Source: Aureibaculum flavum
Lineage (GTDB): Bacteria; Bacteroidota; Bacteroidia; Flavobacteriales; Flavobacteriaceae
Direction: 5' to 3'
Length of the DNA stretch: 64,000 bases
Assembly (NCBI RefSeq): GCF_016406085.1
Contig: NZ_JAEHFJ010000006.1
Location: forward strand, 174,737-238,736
In this document: positions 28,102 to 37,133 of the stretch, in pieces
Position numbering within the stretch: position 1 is the stretch's first letter
How the letters are laid out: each line of letters begins with the position of its first letter
Position numbers and translations under genes: made by a program
The notes under the pieces: model-generated
What the model was told of the DNA's origin: nothing
What the model saw: only the letters and a program-made list of their open reading frames with translations
Databases searched by the model: none

Positions 28102-28330
28102 AATTATAAGGGGTTAATTGAACCATAAATATACAATTATATATAAAAACGAATAATTAGTAGGGCTGAAATATTAAAAAAAGGAATTTGACTTCTTCTA
28201 TCCCTATAAATTTAAAGGATACAAAAGGAATATGACAATAAAATAGAATTGAAAAGCCTTTTATCATTTAAGTAAATAAGGCTATTGCACTTCTACCCCT
28301 CACTTTAAAAGGTAATCAATAAAAACCTAC

Positions 28331-28756
28331 TTACATTTTTAAAATGTAAAGCCCACTATGTTTCTGTTTAAAATCAAGGCTTTTATAAAGGCTTATGGCT
28401 GCTTGTCGTTTCTCATTACTAAAAAGTAAAATCTCCGACAGTCCTTTTTTCTTACCTTCCTCCAATAACGTATTCATTAATTTTCTCCCCAAACCTTTAC
28501 CTCTATAATTATGATCAACCACCACATCTTCAACCCAACCTTTATAACCGGAAATTACAGTGTAGTTACACATTAAAGCCATACCCGCCAATTTTTCACC
28601 ATCCATACAATAGGCAAAAACAATATCGTTCTTTGGGTTAAATAGAGTCGCTAAATCAATTTGATTAATTTCTGAATTTAATTCACCGAAAAGTGCTTTA
28701 ACTTGTTTTGATAAATTTTCATTGACTTCAGAAGCTTTTAAAATGGAAACTTTCAT
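28331..28756 (-). CDS. GNAT family N-acetyltransferase
   Basis: 141 residues, one GNAT domain. The acetyl-CoA pyrophosphate loop reads NYRGKGLGRKLM, preceded by the strand WVEDVVVD; the C-terminal AISLYKSLDFK is typical. The acceptor is unknown. Short intergenic regions on both sides (28102-28330 and 28757-28932) show no further features. Confidence 0.85.
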   Translation of the reverse strand: MKVSILKASEVNENLSKQVKALFGELNSEINQIDLATLFNPKNDIVFAYCMDGEKLAGMALMCNYTVISGYKGWVEDVVVDHNYRGKGLGRKLMNTLLEEGKKKGLSEILLFSNEKRQAAISLYKSLDFKQKHSGLYILKM

Positions 28757-28932
28757 GGTTATATTGTTTGTTTAATTAGAAAAAAATGTATTCTATTTTA
28801 AAGATATGTAAATTTTTGATAGACAGCACATTTTATGTTCAATATGCAATGAATTGATATATTGGAGACAACATATTCAAAAAATCATTATTTATTTTTT
28901 ATTCTTCGGTTTTCCAACCTCAAACTACCTCC

Positions 28933-30378
28933 TTAATAATACGTAAAACGTCTCACTTTAGCAATATGTTTCGCCAATCTAATGACCTGATGGCTATAGC
29001 CATATTCGTTGTCATACCAAACATAAACAATTGCATTTTTACCATCATCAGTGACTATAGTGGCATTACTATCAAATATTGCAGGAGCGGAAGCACCAAC
29101 AATATCAGAAGAAACCAATTCATTACTTAAAGAATATTGAATTTGCTCTACCAAATCGCCCTCTAAAGCATATTTTTTCATTACCAAATTAAGGCTTAAT
29201 TTACTAGTTGAATTATCTAAACGCAAATTTAAAATAGCCAAAGATCCATTCGGAACGGGTACCCGAATGGCATTGGAAGATAGTTTTCCTTCCAAAGGTG
29301 GTAATGCTTTTGCAACCGCACTACCCGCACCCGTTTCTGTAATTACCATATTCAACGCTGCTGCTCTACCTCTCCGGTACTTTTTATGCATATTATCTAC
29401 TAGATTCTGATCATTGGTATACGCATGAATAGTTTCTAAATGTCCACTTATAATCCCAAAACTATCCTCAATTACTTTTAAAATCGGAGTAATAGCATTG
29501 GTGGTACATGATGCCGCCGAAAAAATTGAGACTTTATCAGGATCATAATTAAAATGATTCACACCATGCACTATATTAGGGATCCCTTTTCCTGGAGCCG
29601 TAAGTAAAACCTTATCCGCTCCTTTACTTAATAAATGACGACTTAATGCTTCCTTATCGCGAAACGCTCCTGTATTGTCAATAATAAGTGCTTCATTTAT
29701 ACCATATCTGGTATAATCTATTTCTTCAGGATTACGAGCAGAGATCATAAACACCGTTGTACCATTAATGATTAAAGCACTATTTTCAACATCGGTCTTT
29801 ACTGTTCCTGGAAAATTACCATGGACAGAATCATTTCTTAATAAAGAAGCTCTTTTTTCTAATATGGTTTCTGTAATTTCTCCTCGTGTTACAATGGCAC
29901 GCAATCGCATTTGTTTGCCTTTGCCTGTTCTCACCATTAATTCTCGTGCTACTAATCTGCCAATTCTACCAAAACCATATAGTACAACATCTTTAGGCTC
30001 AATGGCATCCGTTTTTTCTGCTCCTTTTAATTTATCACTTACAAAATCAATCACATCCTCATCTTCTTCTGTGAGATGAAACTCATACGCTAGTTTACCA
30101 ATATCTAATTTTGCAGGTGGTAAATCTACTTCCTGAATAGCTCTAGAGATTTCAACAGCATCAAAAATAGAAATGGGCTTTTGCACAAATTCACTAGCAT
30201 ATTCTATCAAGTTTAAAATTTCACTTACATTTCTATTAATTAATTGATTTCTAAAAAGTATCAATTCTATAGCATTGTCATACCAGAGATCACTAATAAT
30301 TTTAATAAATTCAACCGTGGCTCTTCTTCTATCGGCCTGAAATGCTAATTCTGATTCGTAGGTTTGGTCTAATGCCAT
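28933..30378 (-). CDS. Glyceraldehyde-3-phosphate dehydrogenase, N-terminally extended
   Basis: 481 residues against about 335 for ordinary GAPDH. The catalytic core starts at the Rossmann motif GFGRIGR (135-141) and includes Cys291 in SAASCTTN and the C-terminal WYDNEYGYSHQV. The first 130 residues are an additional helical domain found, as I recall, in a Bacteroidota group of long GAPDHs. It oxidises glyceraldehyde-3-phosphate to 1,3-bisphosphoglycerate; cofactor choice and direction (glycolytic or gluconeogenic) are not clear. A -7 box TACTTTTG lies at 30436-30429. Confidence 0.9.
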   Translation of the reverse strand: MALDQTYESELAFQADRRRATVEFIKIISDLWYDNAIELILFRNQLINRNVSEILNLIEYASEFVQKPISIFDAVEISRAIQEVDLPPAKLDIGKLAYEFHLTEEDEDVIDFVSDKLKGAEKTDAIEPKDVVLYGFGRIGRLVARELMVRTGKGKQMRLRAIVTRGEITETILEKRASLLRNDSVHGNFPGTVKTDVENSALIINGTTVFMISARNPEEIDYTRYGINEALIIDNTGAFRDKEALSRHLLSKGADKVLLTAPGKGIPNIVHGVNHFNYDPDKVSIFSAASCTTNAITPILKVIEDSFGIISGHLETIHAYTNDQNLVDNMHKKYRRGRAAALNMVITETGAGSAVAKALPPLEGKLSSNAIRVPVPNGSLAILNLRLDNSTSKLSLNLVMKKYALEGDLVEQIQYSLSNELVSSDIVGASAPAIFDSNATIVTDDGKNAIVYVWYDNEYGYSHQVIRLAKHIAKVRRFTYY

Positions 30379-30428
30379 TGCTTATATAGTTTTATTCCCC
30401 TTCGATTTAAAGGAAAAGTATTTTAATA

Positions 30429-30436
30429 CAAAAGTA
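30429..30436 (-). promoter_or_regulatory. -7 promoter box of the GAPDH gene (TACTTTTG)
   Basis: A TAnnTTTG match on the minus strand, 50 nt before the ATG and downstream of the htrA terminator. No clear -33 TTG. Confidence 0.4.
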
Positions 30437-30485
30437 CTATTTCAAACGTTTTCGTAAAAGATTTAGTTTATTTTTCAATAAAAAA

Positions 30486-30512
30486 AAATCCCCCAATACA
30501 ATTGGAGGATTT
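30486..30512 (-). terminator. Intrinsic terminator of htrA
   Basis: On the minus strand AAATCC-t-CCAAT pairs with ATTGG-g-GGATTT around a 3-nt loop, followed by eight T residues. It lies just after the htrA stop. Confidence 0.85.
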
Positions 30513-30532
30513 CTACTAAACCATTAATACTA

Positions 30533-31972
30533 TTAGTTTCCTACAGCTATTCTATAATATTCTACGTAACCTTCATCATTTAACACTTGAACAATTACCT
30601 GTTCACCTTTATGCTGTCTTAAAATATCTTCGGCATCTTTTACTTCATAAATTTTGGTATCTGCAATGTTTAAAATGATATCTCCATCTTTAACACCATT
30701 CTTTCTCAAATTAGCACTTCGTACTTTTTCTAATTGCAGTCCGTAATTAATTCTAAACTTAGTCGCATCTTTTTTGGAAATTTTCTTTAAGCTACCTAGT
30801 AGATTTTTAGAAAAATCTAATTCATCTATAGTTTCTTTACCAAATTGATTTCCCAATTTCACTTCAAACTGTTTCTCTTCATCATCTCTTAAAACCGTAA
30901 CATTAACTTTATTTCCAGGTCTTTTAGTGCTTAAGAACCCTTTCAAATCTGAAAATTGGTTAATTTTGATATTATCCATTTGAATAATGATATCATTCTT
31001 TTCAAGTCCAGCTTTAATTGCTCCTCCGCTCTCGGTTACACCGGCCACTAAAACACCCTGAGTCTGATTTATATTCAACTCTTTAGCCAATTCACCGTTT
31101 AATTCTGCAGATTGAATACCTAAATAAGCCGTACGTACATCTCCATACTCCATTAAGTCTTCTATTACTTTTTTAGCGATATTAGAAGGTACAGCAAAAG
31201 AATATCCTACATAAGAACCCGTTTGAGAGCTAATTGCTGTATTAATTCCTACCAATTCTCCTCTTACATTAACTAAAGCTCCTCCACTATTACCAGGATT
31301 TACTGCTGCATCCGTTTGTATAAAGGATTCGACCATTTTACCACCAGAAATATTAATATTTCTAGCTTTAGCACTAACAATACCCGCGGTAACCGTTGAT
31401 GTTAAATTAAAAGGATTACCAACTGCCAATACCCATTCACCCACCTTAACATTATCTGAATTTGCAAAAGAAACAAATGGTAAATCATCGGCATCTATCT
31501 TTATTAAGGCAATGTCCGTACTTGGATCAGACCCTATAACTTCAGCTACGTATGATTTCTGATCATTCAATGTAATTTGCAATTCCTTTGCTCCATTAAT
31601 TACATGGTTATTTGTAATTATATATCCATCAGGAGAAATGATTACACCTGACCCTGTACCAACAGTTGTTCTTCCTCCACCTCCTGCTCCTTCACCATAG
31701 AAAAACTCTGCTAAAGGATTTGACTTCGAAACAGAAGTGTTTTTTACATGCACCACTGCATGTACAGTACCTTCCGCCGCTTTTGTAAAATCTGTTGCTT
31801 CTGCAATATAACTTGAGCTCGGTATATTATAATTCGCTTGGACTATTTTCGGTTCATTTGAGGATTTATTACTATTTATATTTTCATTATTACCTAAAAC
31901 AAATACATAGGCACCTAACGCAATAACTCCTCCTAATAGGGAAGCGAAAACTAAACTTACTATTTTTTTCAT
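30533..31972 (-). CDS. htrA: HtrA/DegQ-type serine protease
   Basis: 479 residues. A signal anchor (about 4-26) places the protease in the periplasm. The trypsin-like domain has the full triad: His123 (TNNHVINGA), Asp153 (STDIALIKI) and Ser229 (NPGNSGGALV). Two PDZ regions follow (about 275-370, with GAIKAGLEKNDIIIQMD, and about 395-479, with GVKDGDIILNI). It degrades or refolds damaged envelope proteins. A -7 box TAATTTTG (32025-32018) and phased repeats just upstream suggest stress-type regulation. Confidence 0.95.
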   Translation of the reverse strand: MKKIVSLVFASLLGGVIALGAYVFVLGNNENINSNKSSNEPKIVQANYNIPSSSYIAEATDFTKAAEGTVHAVVHVKNTSVSKSNPLAEFFYGEGAGGGGRTTVGTGSGVIISPDGYIITNNHVINGAKELQITLNDQKSYVAEVIGSDPSTDIALIKIDADDLPFVSFANSDNVKVGEWVLAVGNPFNLTSTVTAGIVSAKARNINISGGKMVESFIQTDAAVNPGNSGGALVNVRGELVGINTAISSQTGSYVGYSFAVPSNIAKKVIEDLMEYGDVRTAYLGIQSAELNGELAKELNINQTQGVLVAGVTESGGAIKAGLEKNDIIIQMDNIKINQFSDLKGFLSTKRPGNKVNVTVLRDDEEKQFEVKLGNQFGKETIDELDFSKNLLGSLKKISKKDATKFRINYGLQLEKVRSANLRKNGVKDGDIILNIADTKIYEVKDAEDILRQHKGEQVIVQVLNDEGYVEYYRIAVGN

Positions 31973-32017
31973 TTTCTAAAAATTTTATATTTTTAAATTA
32001 TATTTCTAATTAACATT

Positions 32018-32025
32018 CAAAATTA
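32018..32025 (-). promoter_or_regulatory. -7 promoter box of htrA (TAATTTTG)
   Basis: A TAnnTTTG match on the minus strand, 45 nt before the htrA ATG. There is no good -33 TTG; the repeat array at 32050-32091 begins where a -33 box would be, which fits an activator-dependent promoter. Confidence 0.5.
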
Positions 32026-32049
32026 ACAACTTATTTTATGGTAAAAACC

Positions 32050-32091
32050 ACTTTAACGATACTTTAACGCCGTTATTAACGGTACTTTAAC
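32050..32091. promoter_or_regulatory. Phased direct repeats between htrA and dapF
   Basis: ACTTTAACG occurs at 32050-32058 and 32061-32069, and ACTTTAAC at 32084-32091. The starts are 11 and 23 bp apart, so all three face the same side of the helix. A small palindrome, CCGTTATTAACGG (32070-32082), lies between the last two. This looks like a binding array for an OmpR/PhoB-type response regulator upstream of htrA. Confidence 0.5.
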
Positions 32092-32105
32092 AAAATACAA
32101 ATCAA

Positions 32106-32135
32106 TTGGGCAGATTAAAAAAATGTTTACATTTG
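32106..32135 (+). promoter_or_regulatory. dapF promoter (TTG-N19-TACATTTG)
   Basis: TTG (32106-32108), a 19-nt spacer and TACATTTG (32128-32135) give a complete Bacteroidota promoter. The box ends 4 nt before the dapF ATG, so the transcript should start at or within two bases of the start codon. Confidence 0.8.
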
Positions 32136-32139
32136 CACC

Positions 32140-32922
32140 ATGAGTCAAATTGAATTTTATAAATATCAAGGTACAGGAAACGATTTTGTTATGATTGATA
32201 ATCGCCAACAACAGTTTCCCAAAAATGATACCAAATTAATAGCGAAGCTGTGCGACCGAAAATTTGGCATAGGAGCAGATGGTTTAATACTTCTGGAACT
32301 GTCAAAATTGCATGATTTCACTATGAAATATTATAATGCAGACGGAAATGAAGGTAGTATGTGCGGCAATGGAGGGCGATGTATAGTGGCTTTTTCGAAA
32401 CAACTAAAAGTGATTGAAACCAATACAACTTTTGATGCCGTTGATGGCTTACATGAAGCTCATATAAAAGATGGTATAGTTAGTTTAAAAATGAAAGATG
32501 TAGCTGAAGTTGAACAATTTTCAGATTATTTGTTTTTAGATACAGGCTCTCCTCATCATATTGCTTTTGTAGATGGCGTTCAGGATTTTGATGTTTATAA
32601 TACAGGGAAAAGTATTAGATATGGTGCTCCTTATTTTGAAAAAGGAACGAATGTAAACTTTGTGGAGCAACAAAATGAAAATACTTTTAAAATCCGCACC
32701 TATGAGCGTGGTGTAGAAGATGAAACCTTAAGTTGCGGTACGGGTGCAACTGCTGCAGCCATAGCTGCATTTCATTCAAAAAAAACAAGTAAAAAAAATG
32801 TTTTTTTAGAAACCCTAGGTGGAACATTGGAAGTTTCTTTTGGCCCAGATACTAATTCTTATAAAAATGTGTTTTTAAAAGGAAAAGCAACAATGGTATT
32901 TAAAGGTTTTTTTGAATTATAA
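32140..32922 (+). CDS. dapF: Diaminopimelate epimerase
   Basis: 260 residues. It converts LL- to meso-diaminopimelate for lysine and peptidoglycan synthesis. The two active-site cysteines are Cys75 (NEGSMCGNGGRC) and Cys199 (DETLSCGTGATA), each in a standard motif; the N-terminal KYQGTGNDFVMID is also diagnostic. It leads a row with GNAT and mltG genes on the same strand. Its promoter box lies directly in front of the ATG. Confidence 0.97.
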   Translation: MSQIEFYKYQGTGNDFVMIDNRQQQFPKNDTKLIAKLCDRKFGIGADGLILLELSKLHDFTMKYYNADGNEGSMCGNGGRCIVAFSKQLKVIETNTTFDAVDGLHEAHIKDGIVSLKMKDVAEVEQFSDYLFLDTGSPHHIAFVDGVQDFDVYNTGKSIRYGAPYFEKGTNVNFVEQQNENTFKIRTYERGVEDETLSCGTGATAAAIAAFHSKKTSKKNVFLETLGGTLEVSFGPDTNSYKNVFLKGKATMVFKGFFEL

Positions 32923-32929
32923 TAAGAAG

Positions 32930-33454
32930 ATGCGAGCACTAACAGGAAACAACGTTCACTTAAGAGCTTTAGAACCAGAAGATCTAGAGTTTTTATACGA
33001 GATTGAAAATGATTCAACTTTTTGGGAAGTTAGTAGTACAGAAACTCCCTATTCTAAATATATTTTACAACAATATTTAGCAAATGCACACTTAGACATT
33101 TATGAGGCAAAACAACTTCGCTTGGTTATCGCTATTAATAAATCTGACGAACCTATCGGTTTAATTGATCTTTTCGATTTTAACCCACAACATAAACGTG
33201 CGGGAATTGGCATTTTACTATTAGAAAATGAACAACAAAAAGGATATGCCTCGGAAGCTTTAGAATTGTTGATTGATTATAGTTTTAAAAATCTAAACTT
33301 ACATCAATTATTCGCCAACATCACCAAAGACAATAAAAAGAGTACAAAACTGTTTAAAAAATATCATTTTAAAGAAGTTGGTATTAAAAAAGAGTGGATT
33401 TTTATGGAAGGAGAATTCAAAGATGAAGTTCTGTATCAATTAGTGAACTCTTAA
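32930..33454 (+). CDS. GNAT acetyltransferase, RimJ/RimL-SpeG type
   Basis: 174 residues from ATG 32930; the frame is open from a TTG at 32912, but that would overlap dapF and lacks family support. The protein starts with the RimJ/L-like VHLRALEPEDLEFLYEIEN. The acetyl-CoA region is IGILLLENEQQKGYASEAL, followed by NITKDNKKSTKLFKKYHF. Acceptor unknown: a protein N-terminus, polyamine or small molecule. It lies 7 bp after the dapF stop. Confidence 0.85.
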   Translation: MRALTGNNVHLRALEPEDLEFLYEIENDSTFWEVSSTETPYSKYILQQYLANAHLDIYEAKQLRLVIAINKSDEPIGLIDLFDFNPQHKRAGIGILLLENEQQKGYASEALELLIDYSFKNLNLHQLFANITKDNKKSTKLFKKYHFKEVGIKKEWIFMEGEFKDEVLYQLVNS

Positions 33455-33523
33455 AGTACTTAGAAATAGATCCTAAAAAACACAATTAATTACAGACGAA
33501 TTAGATTCTTTAAATACATCTTA

Positions 33524-34558
33524 ATGAAGCTTAAAAAAATAATACTAGCCATAATTGCAATACTCCTTATTGGAGGAGGACTAATTGCTTATCAATTCTA
33601 CGGAAAAATATACAGCACCAATGTAAAAGAGGATACCGCTATTTTTATCCCTACCAATGCTACTTTTGATGAAGTAAAAGAGGTTTTATCTCCTGTAGTG
33701 AGTAATATTGATAGTTTTGTTTGGGTAGCCAATCAAAAGAACTATCCTAATGTTATAAAATCAGGGAAATACCTTATTAAAAAAGGAATGAGTAATAACG
33801 CCTTAATTGACTTATTACGAAGCGGAAAACAAACACCTTTAACACTTACATTTAACAATCAAGATACTTTAGAAAAATTAGCGGGTAGAATAGCAGCTCA
33901 AATTGAACCGGACTCTCTTCAAATATTAACAGCTTTAACAGATTCGAAATTTTTAGCTGAGAATAATTTTACTAAAGCTACGGTATTAGGCCTTTTTATA
34001 CCGAACTCTTACGAGTTTTATTGGAATACCTCTGTTGAAAATTTTAGAAATAAAATGTTGAAAGAATATGACCGATTTTGGAATACAGATAGAATTGCAA
34101 AGGCAAAAAAGCTAAATATGTCTAAGAATAATGTTATTACCTTGGCATCTATAGTTCAAAAGGAAACGGCTAAAGTAAGTGAACGTCCTACAGTTGCGGG
34201 ACTTTATTTAAATCGCTATAGAGATGGTTGGGCATTACAGGCCGATCCAACTGTTATATTTGCATTGAAACAAAAACATGGTCAAGACTATGAGGTAAAG
34301 CGTGTATTAAATGCTGATCTATTAATAGATTCACCTTACAATACTTATAAGAATACGGGCCTACCTCCTGCTCCAATTGCGATGCCTGACATTTCTTCTA
34401 TAGACGCGGTGCTAAATTCTGAAAATCATGAATATTATTATATGTGTGCGAGCATATCAAATATCGGGTCTCATGAATTTGCGAGAACACTATCACAGCA
34501 TAACCTAAATGCTAAAAAATACCAACAATGGCTTAATAAGCAAGGTGTGAATAGATAA
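33524..34558 (+). CDS. mltG: Endolytic murein transglycosylase MltG
   Basis: 344 residues: one membrane helix (about 5-25), a LysM-like subdomain and the YceG catalytic domain with Glu214 in ITLASIVQKETAK, then GLYLNRYRDGW, LQADPTVIFAL, SPYNTYKNTGLPPAPI and the C-terminal YYYMCAS. MltG cuts nascent glycan strands at the inner membrane and sets their length. It lies downstream of dapF and GNAT on the same strand, consistent with a cell-wall cluster. Confidence 0.95.
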   Translation: MKLKKIILAIIAILLIGGGLIAYQFYGKIYSTNVKEDTAIFIPTNATFDEVKEVLSPVVSNIDSFVWVANQKNYPNVIKSGKYLIKKGMSNNALIDLLRSGKQTPLTLTFNNQDTLEKLAGRIAAQIEPDSLQILTALTDSKFLAENNFTKATVLGLFIPNSYEFYWNTSVENFRNKMLKEYDRFWNTDRIAKAKKLNMSKNNVITLASIVQKETAKVSERPTVAGLYLNRYRDGWALQADPTVIFALKQKHGQDYEVKRVLNADLLIDSPYNTYKNTGLPPAPIAMPDISSIDAVLNSENHEYYYMCASISNIGSHEFARTLSQHNLNAKKYQQWLNKQGVNR

Positions 34559-34597
34559 TTGTTATTACTTTTACCGCTTAGATAAAAGTATTCTGTT

Positions 34598-35602
34598 TTG
34601 AATAAAATCAAAAGTTTATTGAATAAAATGAGTTCACGTGATATGTCTATGACGGATCGTACAAAAAACAAATCTTTTCAAGTAAACTCAATTAGAATTA
34701 TTTTTGTCCCAATTTTCCTATTATTCTTTTGTTTTACATCCGTGGCTCAGTATAAGTCTACTTTTTGGACAAAATCAGATAGTCTTAATGTTAAGAGAAA
34801 AAATGCCGTTTATATAACAGAAGGATCATTAGCCAGTTTAGCTTTATTAGGTATTCATCAACTATGGTATGCTAATTATGATTCCTCTTCTTTTCATACC
34901 ATTAATGATAGTAATGATTGGTTACAAATGGATAAAGCTGGACATACCATGAGTGCTTATTATGTAGGTAAAATGGGAATGAATGTTTTAGATTGGGCAG
35001 GTGAAAGTAAAAAGAATCAATTACTATACGGTGCAACCTTAGGTTTTGGCTTTTTAAGCGTAGTAGAAATCTTTGACGGATTTTCAAAAGAGTGGGGATT
35101 TTCACCATCAGATATTTTAGCAAATGCAACAGGTGCTGGTCTTTTAATAGGACAAGAATTATTATGGGATGAACAACGTATTTTAATGAAATACTCTTTT
35201 CACACTACGAAATACGCTAACCGACGACCAGAACTATTAGGTGAAAACTTTTTAGAACAAACCTTAAAGGATTACAATGGCCAAACATATTGGTTATCTG
35301 CAAATATCTGGTCATTTGCAAAAGAGAGTCGTTTTCCAAAATGGTTGAATATAGCTTTTGGTTATGGAGCGGATGGTATGATCTCTAGCAATACTGATTA
35401 TTTTATTGATAATGCCATTATCAATCCACCACAACGACTCAGACAGTATTATTTAAGTTTAGATGTCGATTTATCTAAAATAAAAACACAATCAAAGTTC
35501 CTGAAAACACTCTTCTCAACGATAAACTTTATCAAATTACCAGCCCCAACACTCGAAATAAACTCTAATGGGCGTACCAAATTCCACATGCTGTATTTTT
35601 AA
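34598..35602 (+). CDS. DUF2279 (YfiM-like) envelope protein
   Basis: 334 residues if TTG 34598 is used; ATGs at 34628 and 34643 would shorten it, and the first 30 residues are weakly supported. A hydrophobic signal-like segment (about 33-51 of the long form, ending SVAQ) is followed by the DUF2279 core, with DKAGHTMSAYYVGKMG, FGFLSVVEIFDGFSKEWGFS and DILANATGAGL, a lipid-phosphatase-like helical arrangement. Function unknown. It follows mltG by 39 bp. Confidence 0.75.
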   Translation: MNKIKSLLNKMSSRDMSMTDRTKNKSFQVNSIRIIFVPIFLLFFCFTSVAQYKSTFWTKSDSLNVKRKNAVYITEGSLASLALLGIHQLWYANYDSSSFHTINDSNDWLQMDKAGHTMSAYYVGKMGMNVLDWAGESKKNQLLYGATLGFGFLSVVEIFDGFSKEWGFSPSDILANATGAGLLIGQELLWDEQRILMKYSFHTTKYANRRPELLGENFLEQTLKDYNGQTYWLSANIWSFAKESRFPKWLNIAFGYGADGMISSNTDYFIDNAIINPPQRLRQYYLSLDVDLSKIKTQSKFLKTLFSTINFIKLPAPTLEINSNGRTKFHMLYF

Positions 35603-35634
35603 ACTGTTGATTACTAATTAATTAAAAATTAGGT

Positions 35635-35661
35635 TTGTTTAAATAAATTGTTATATATTTG
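35635..35661 (+). promoter_or_regulatory. Promoter of the lysozyme-like gene (TTG-N16-TATATTTG)
   Basis: TTG (35635-35637) and TATATTTG (35654-35661), with a slightly short 16-nt spacer. It predicts a start near 35665 and a leader of about 40 nt to ATG 35708. Confidence 0.6.
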
Positions 35662-35707
35662 CCGACTGATTTGAAAAATGCGTTTAACCCCCTTTAATGC
35701 ATCAACA

Positions 35708-36337
35708 ATGAAAAAGAAAACTAGTAAACTATTAGTATTATTAGTATCCATTTTTACTATATACGGTTTTACCGATATGTATAAAATAGAAACTAAAACA
35801 GCAAAATACAATGTGCCTAGTGCAGATTATTTTGCTACCGTACCTCAACTTGCAGAACCTTTTGTTGATTTTGACTCTCCTAATATTGGTAAATCCTTTA
35901 TTGGTTTTAAAGAAGCGTTGGCTTTTAAAGAATCACAAGGAAAGTATAACAGAATTAACACGTATGGATACTTAGGCAAGTACCAATTTGGTAAAGGAAC
36001 CTTAAAACGGTTTAAAATCTACGATACTGCTGAATTTTTAAAAGACCCCCAATTGCAGGAAGAAGCCTTTTTAGCTTTATGTTCTGTAAACAAATGGATC
36101 TTAAAAAGAGATATCAAAAGGTTTGTAGGTAAAACTATTAATGGCGTTAAAATTACTGAATCTGGTATTTTAGCAGCCGCACACCTTGCCGGTGCTGGTA
36201 ATGTAAAAACATATTTACGTAGCTATGGTCAAATAACTTTTGAAGATGCATACGGAAGTAGCATAAAATATTACATTAAGAAATTTGCTGGCTATGACAC
36301 TTCGTTTATCGAAGCAAACAGACATCCTGTTTTATAA
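35708..36337 (+). CDS. Exported lysozyme-like / lytic transglycosylase-like protein
   Basis: 209 residues from ATG 35708. The frame is open from an ATG at 35678, but only the shorter form begins with a normal signal sequence (MKKKTSKLLVLLVSIFTIYG). The mature part has a goose-lysozyme/transglycosylase-like core: a candidate catalytic Glu in LAFKESQGKYNRIN, then YGYLGKYQFGKGTL and ILAAAHLAGAGNVKTYL. It probably acts on peptidoglycan in the periplasm, fitting the neighbouring mltG and dapF genes. Exact family assignment is uncertain. Confidence 0.7.
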   Translation: MKKKTSKLLVLLVSIFTIYGFTDMYKIETKTAKYNVPSADYFATVPQLAEPFVDFDSPNIGKSFIGFKEALAFKESQGKYNRINTYGYLGKYQFGKGTLKRFKIYDTAEFLKDPQLQEEAFLALCSVNKWILKRDIKRFVGKTINGVKITESGILAAAHLAGAGNVKTYLRSYGQITFEDAYGSSIKYYIKKFAGYDTSFIEANRHPVL

Positions 36338-36388
36338 AAGACTGATTTAAACTTAAAATCAGAACAATAATTCTAACTATCAACGAAG

Positions 36389-36411
36389 ATCCTCAATGTT
36401 ACATTGGGGAT
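36389..36411. terminator. Convergent terminator
   Basis: ATCCTCAAT pairs with ATTGGGGAT (one G-U) around GTTAC, followed by a T run on the plus side. Confidence 0.75.
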
Positions 36412-36413
36412 TT

Positions 36414-37133
36414 TTACATTTTATGAATAATAAAAATAGCAGGTCGTTTATGTAAATTCACTTTTTGCCTTTTCCAATCATTTACTGTCATTGTCTTAAT
36501 AAATTCTGTAGACAATGTGATATCTACTGCGATACATAATTTTGTTTGACCAGAGAGCGTTTGCTTCAAATCTTCAAGCAATTTCTCGTTGCGATAGGGT
36601 GTTTCTATAAAAATTTGTGATTGATTTTTATCAAAAGATAATTTCTCTAAATGCTTAATACTTTTCTTACGTTCTCCTTTTTCAATCGGCAAATAGCCAT
36701 TAAACGCGAAGCTCTGTCCATTTAAACCGGACGCCATCATTGCCATGATAATAGAAGATGGCCCTACCAAAGGAACAACACTAATACCTTTTTGATGTGC
36801 TAGCTGTACTATTGAAGCTCCCGGATCAGCGACTGCTGGCACGCCTGCTTCTGACAACAACCCTACATTCACACCTTCAGCACAAACATCTAAGTAATTT
36901 TGTATTTCTAAGATATCTGTAAATTTATCAAGAAGGTATATTGTTAAATTGGGTTGGGACTTTCTAGGTGATATTTTCTTTATAAATCGTCGAGCCGTTT
37001 TTTCATTTTCAACAATATAATGATCTGTCCGCTCAATTATTTGTTTCACCGACATCGGTAATACTTCCAAAGGTTCATTATCACCTAAAGTAGTAGGTAT
37101 TAAATAAAGTTTCCCTTTACTATTCTCCATCAT
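36414..37133 (-). CDS. RsmI-like SAM-dependent methyltransferase
   Basis: 239 residues with the tetrapyrrole-methylase fold of the RsmI family (2'-O-methylation of 16S rRNA C1402). The N-terminal strand KGKLYLIPTTLGD, VGLLSEAGVPAVADPG and PLVGPSSIIMAMMASG are visible. The family loop usually reads SDAGTPxISDPG, so this is the divergent Bacteroidota paralogue and the target may differ from C1402. Its start overlaps the tyrosine phosphatase gene by 14 bp. Confidence 0.85.
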   Translation of the reverse strand: MMENSKGKLYLIPTTLGDNEPLEVLPMSVKQIIERTDHYIVENEKTARRFIKKISPRKSQPNLTIYLLDKFTDILEIQNYLDVCAEGVNVGLLSEAGVPAVADPGASIVQLAHQKGISVVPLVGPSSIIMAMMASGLNGQSFAFNGYLPIEKGERKKSIKHLEKLSFDKNQSQIFIETPYRNEKLLEDLKQTLSGQTKLCIAVDITLSTEFIKTMTVNDWKRQKVNLHKRPAIFIIHKM

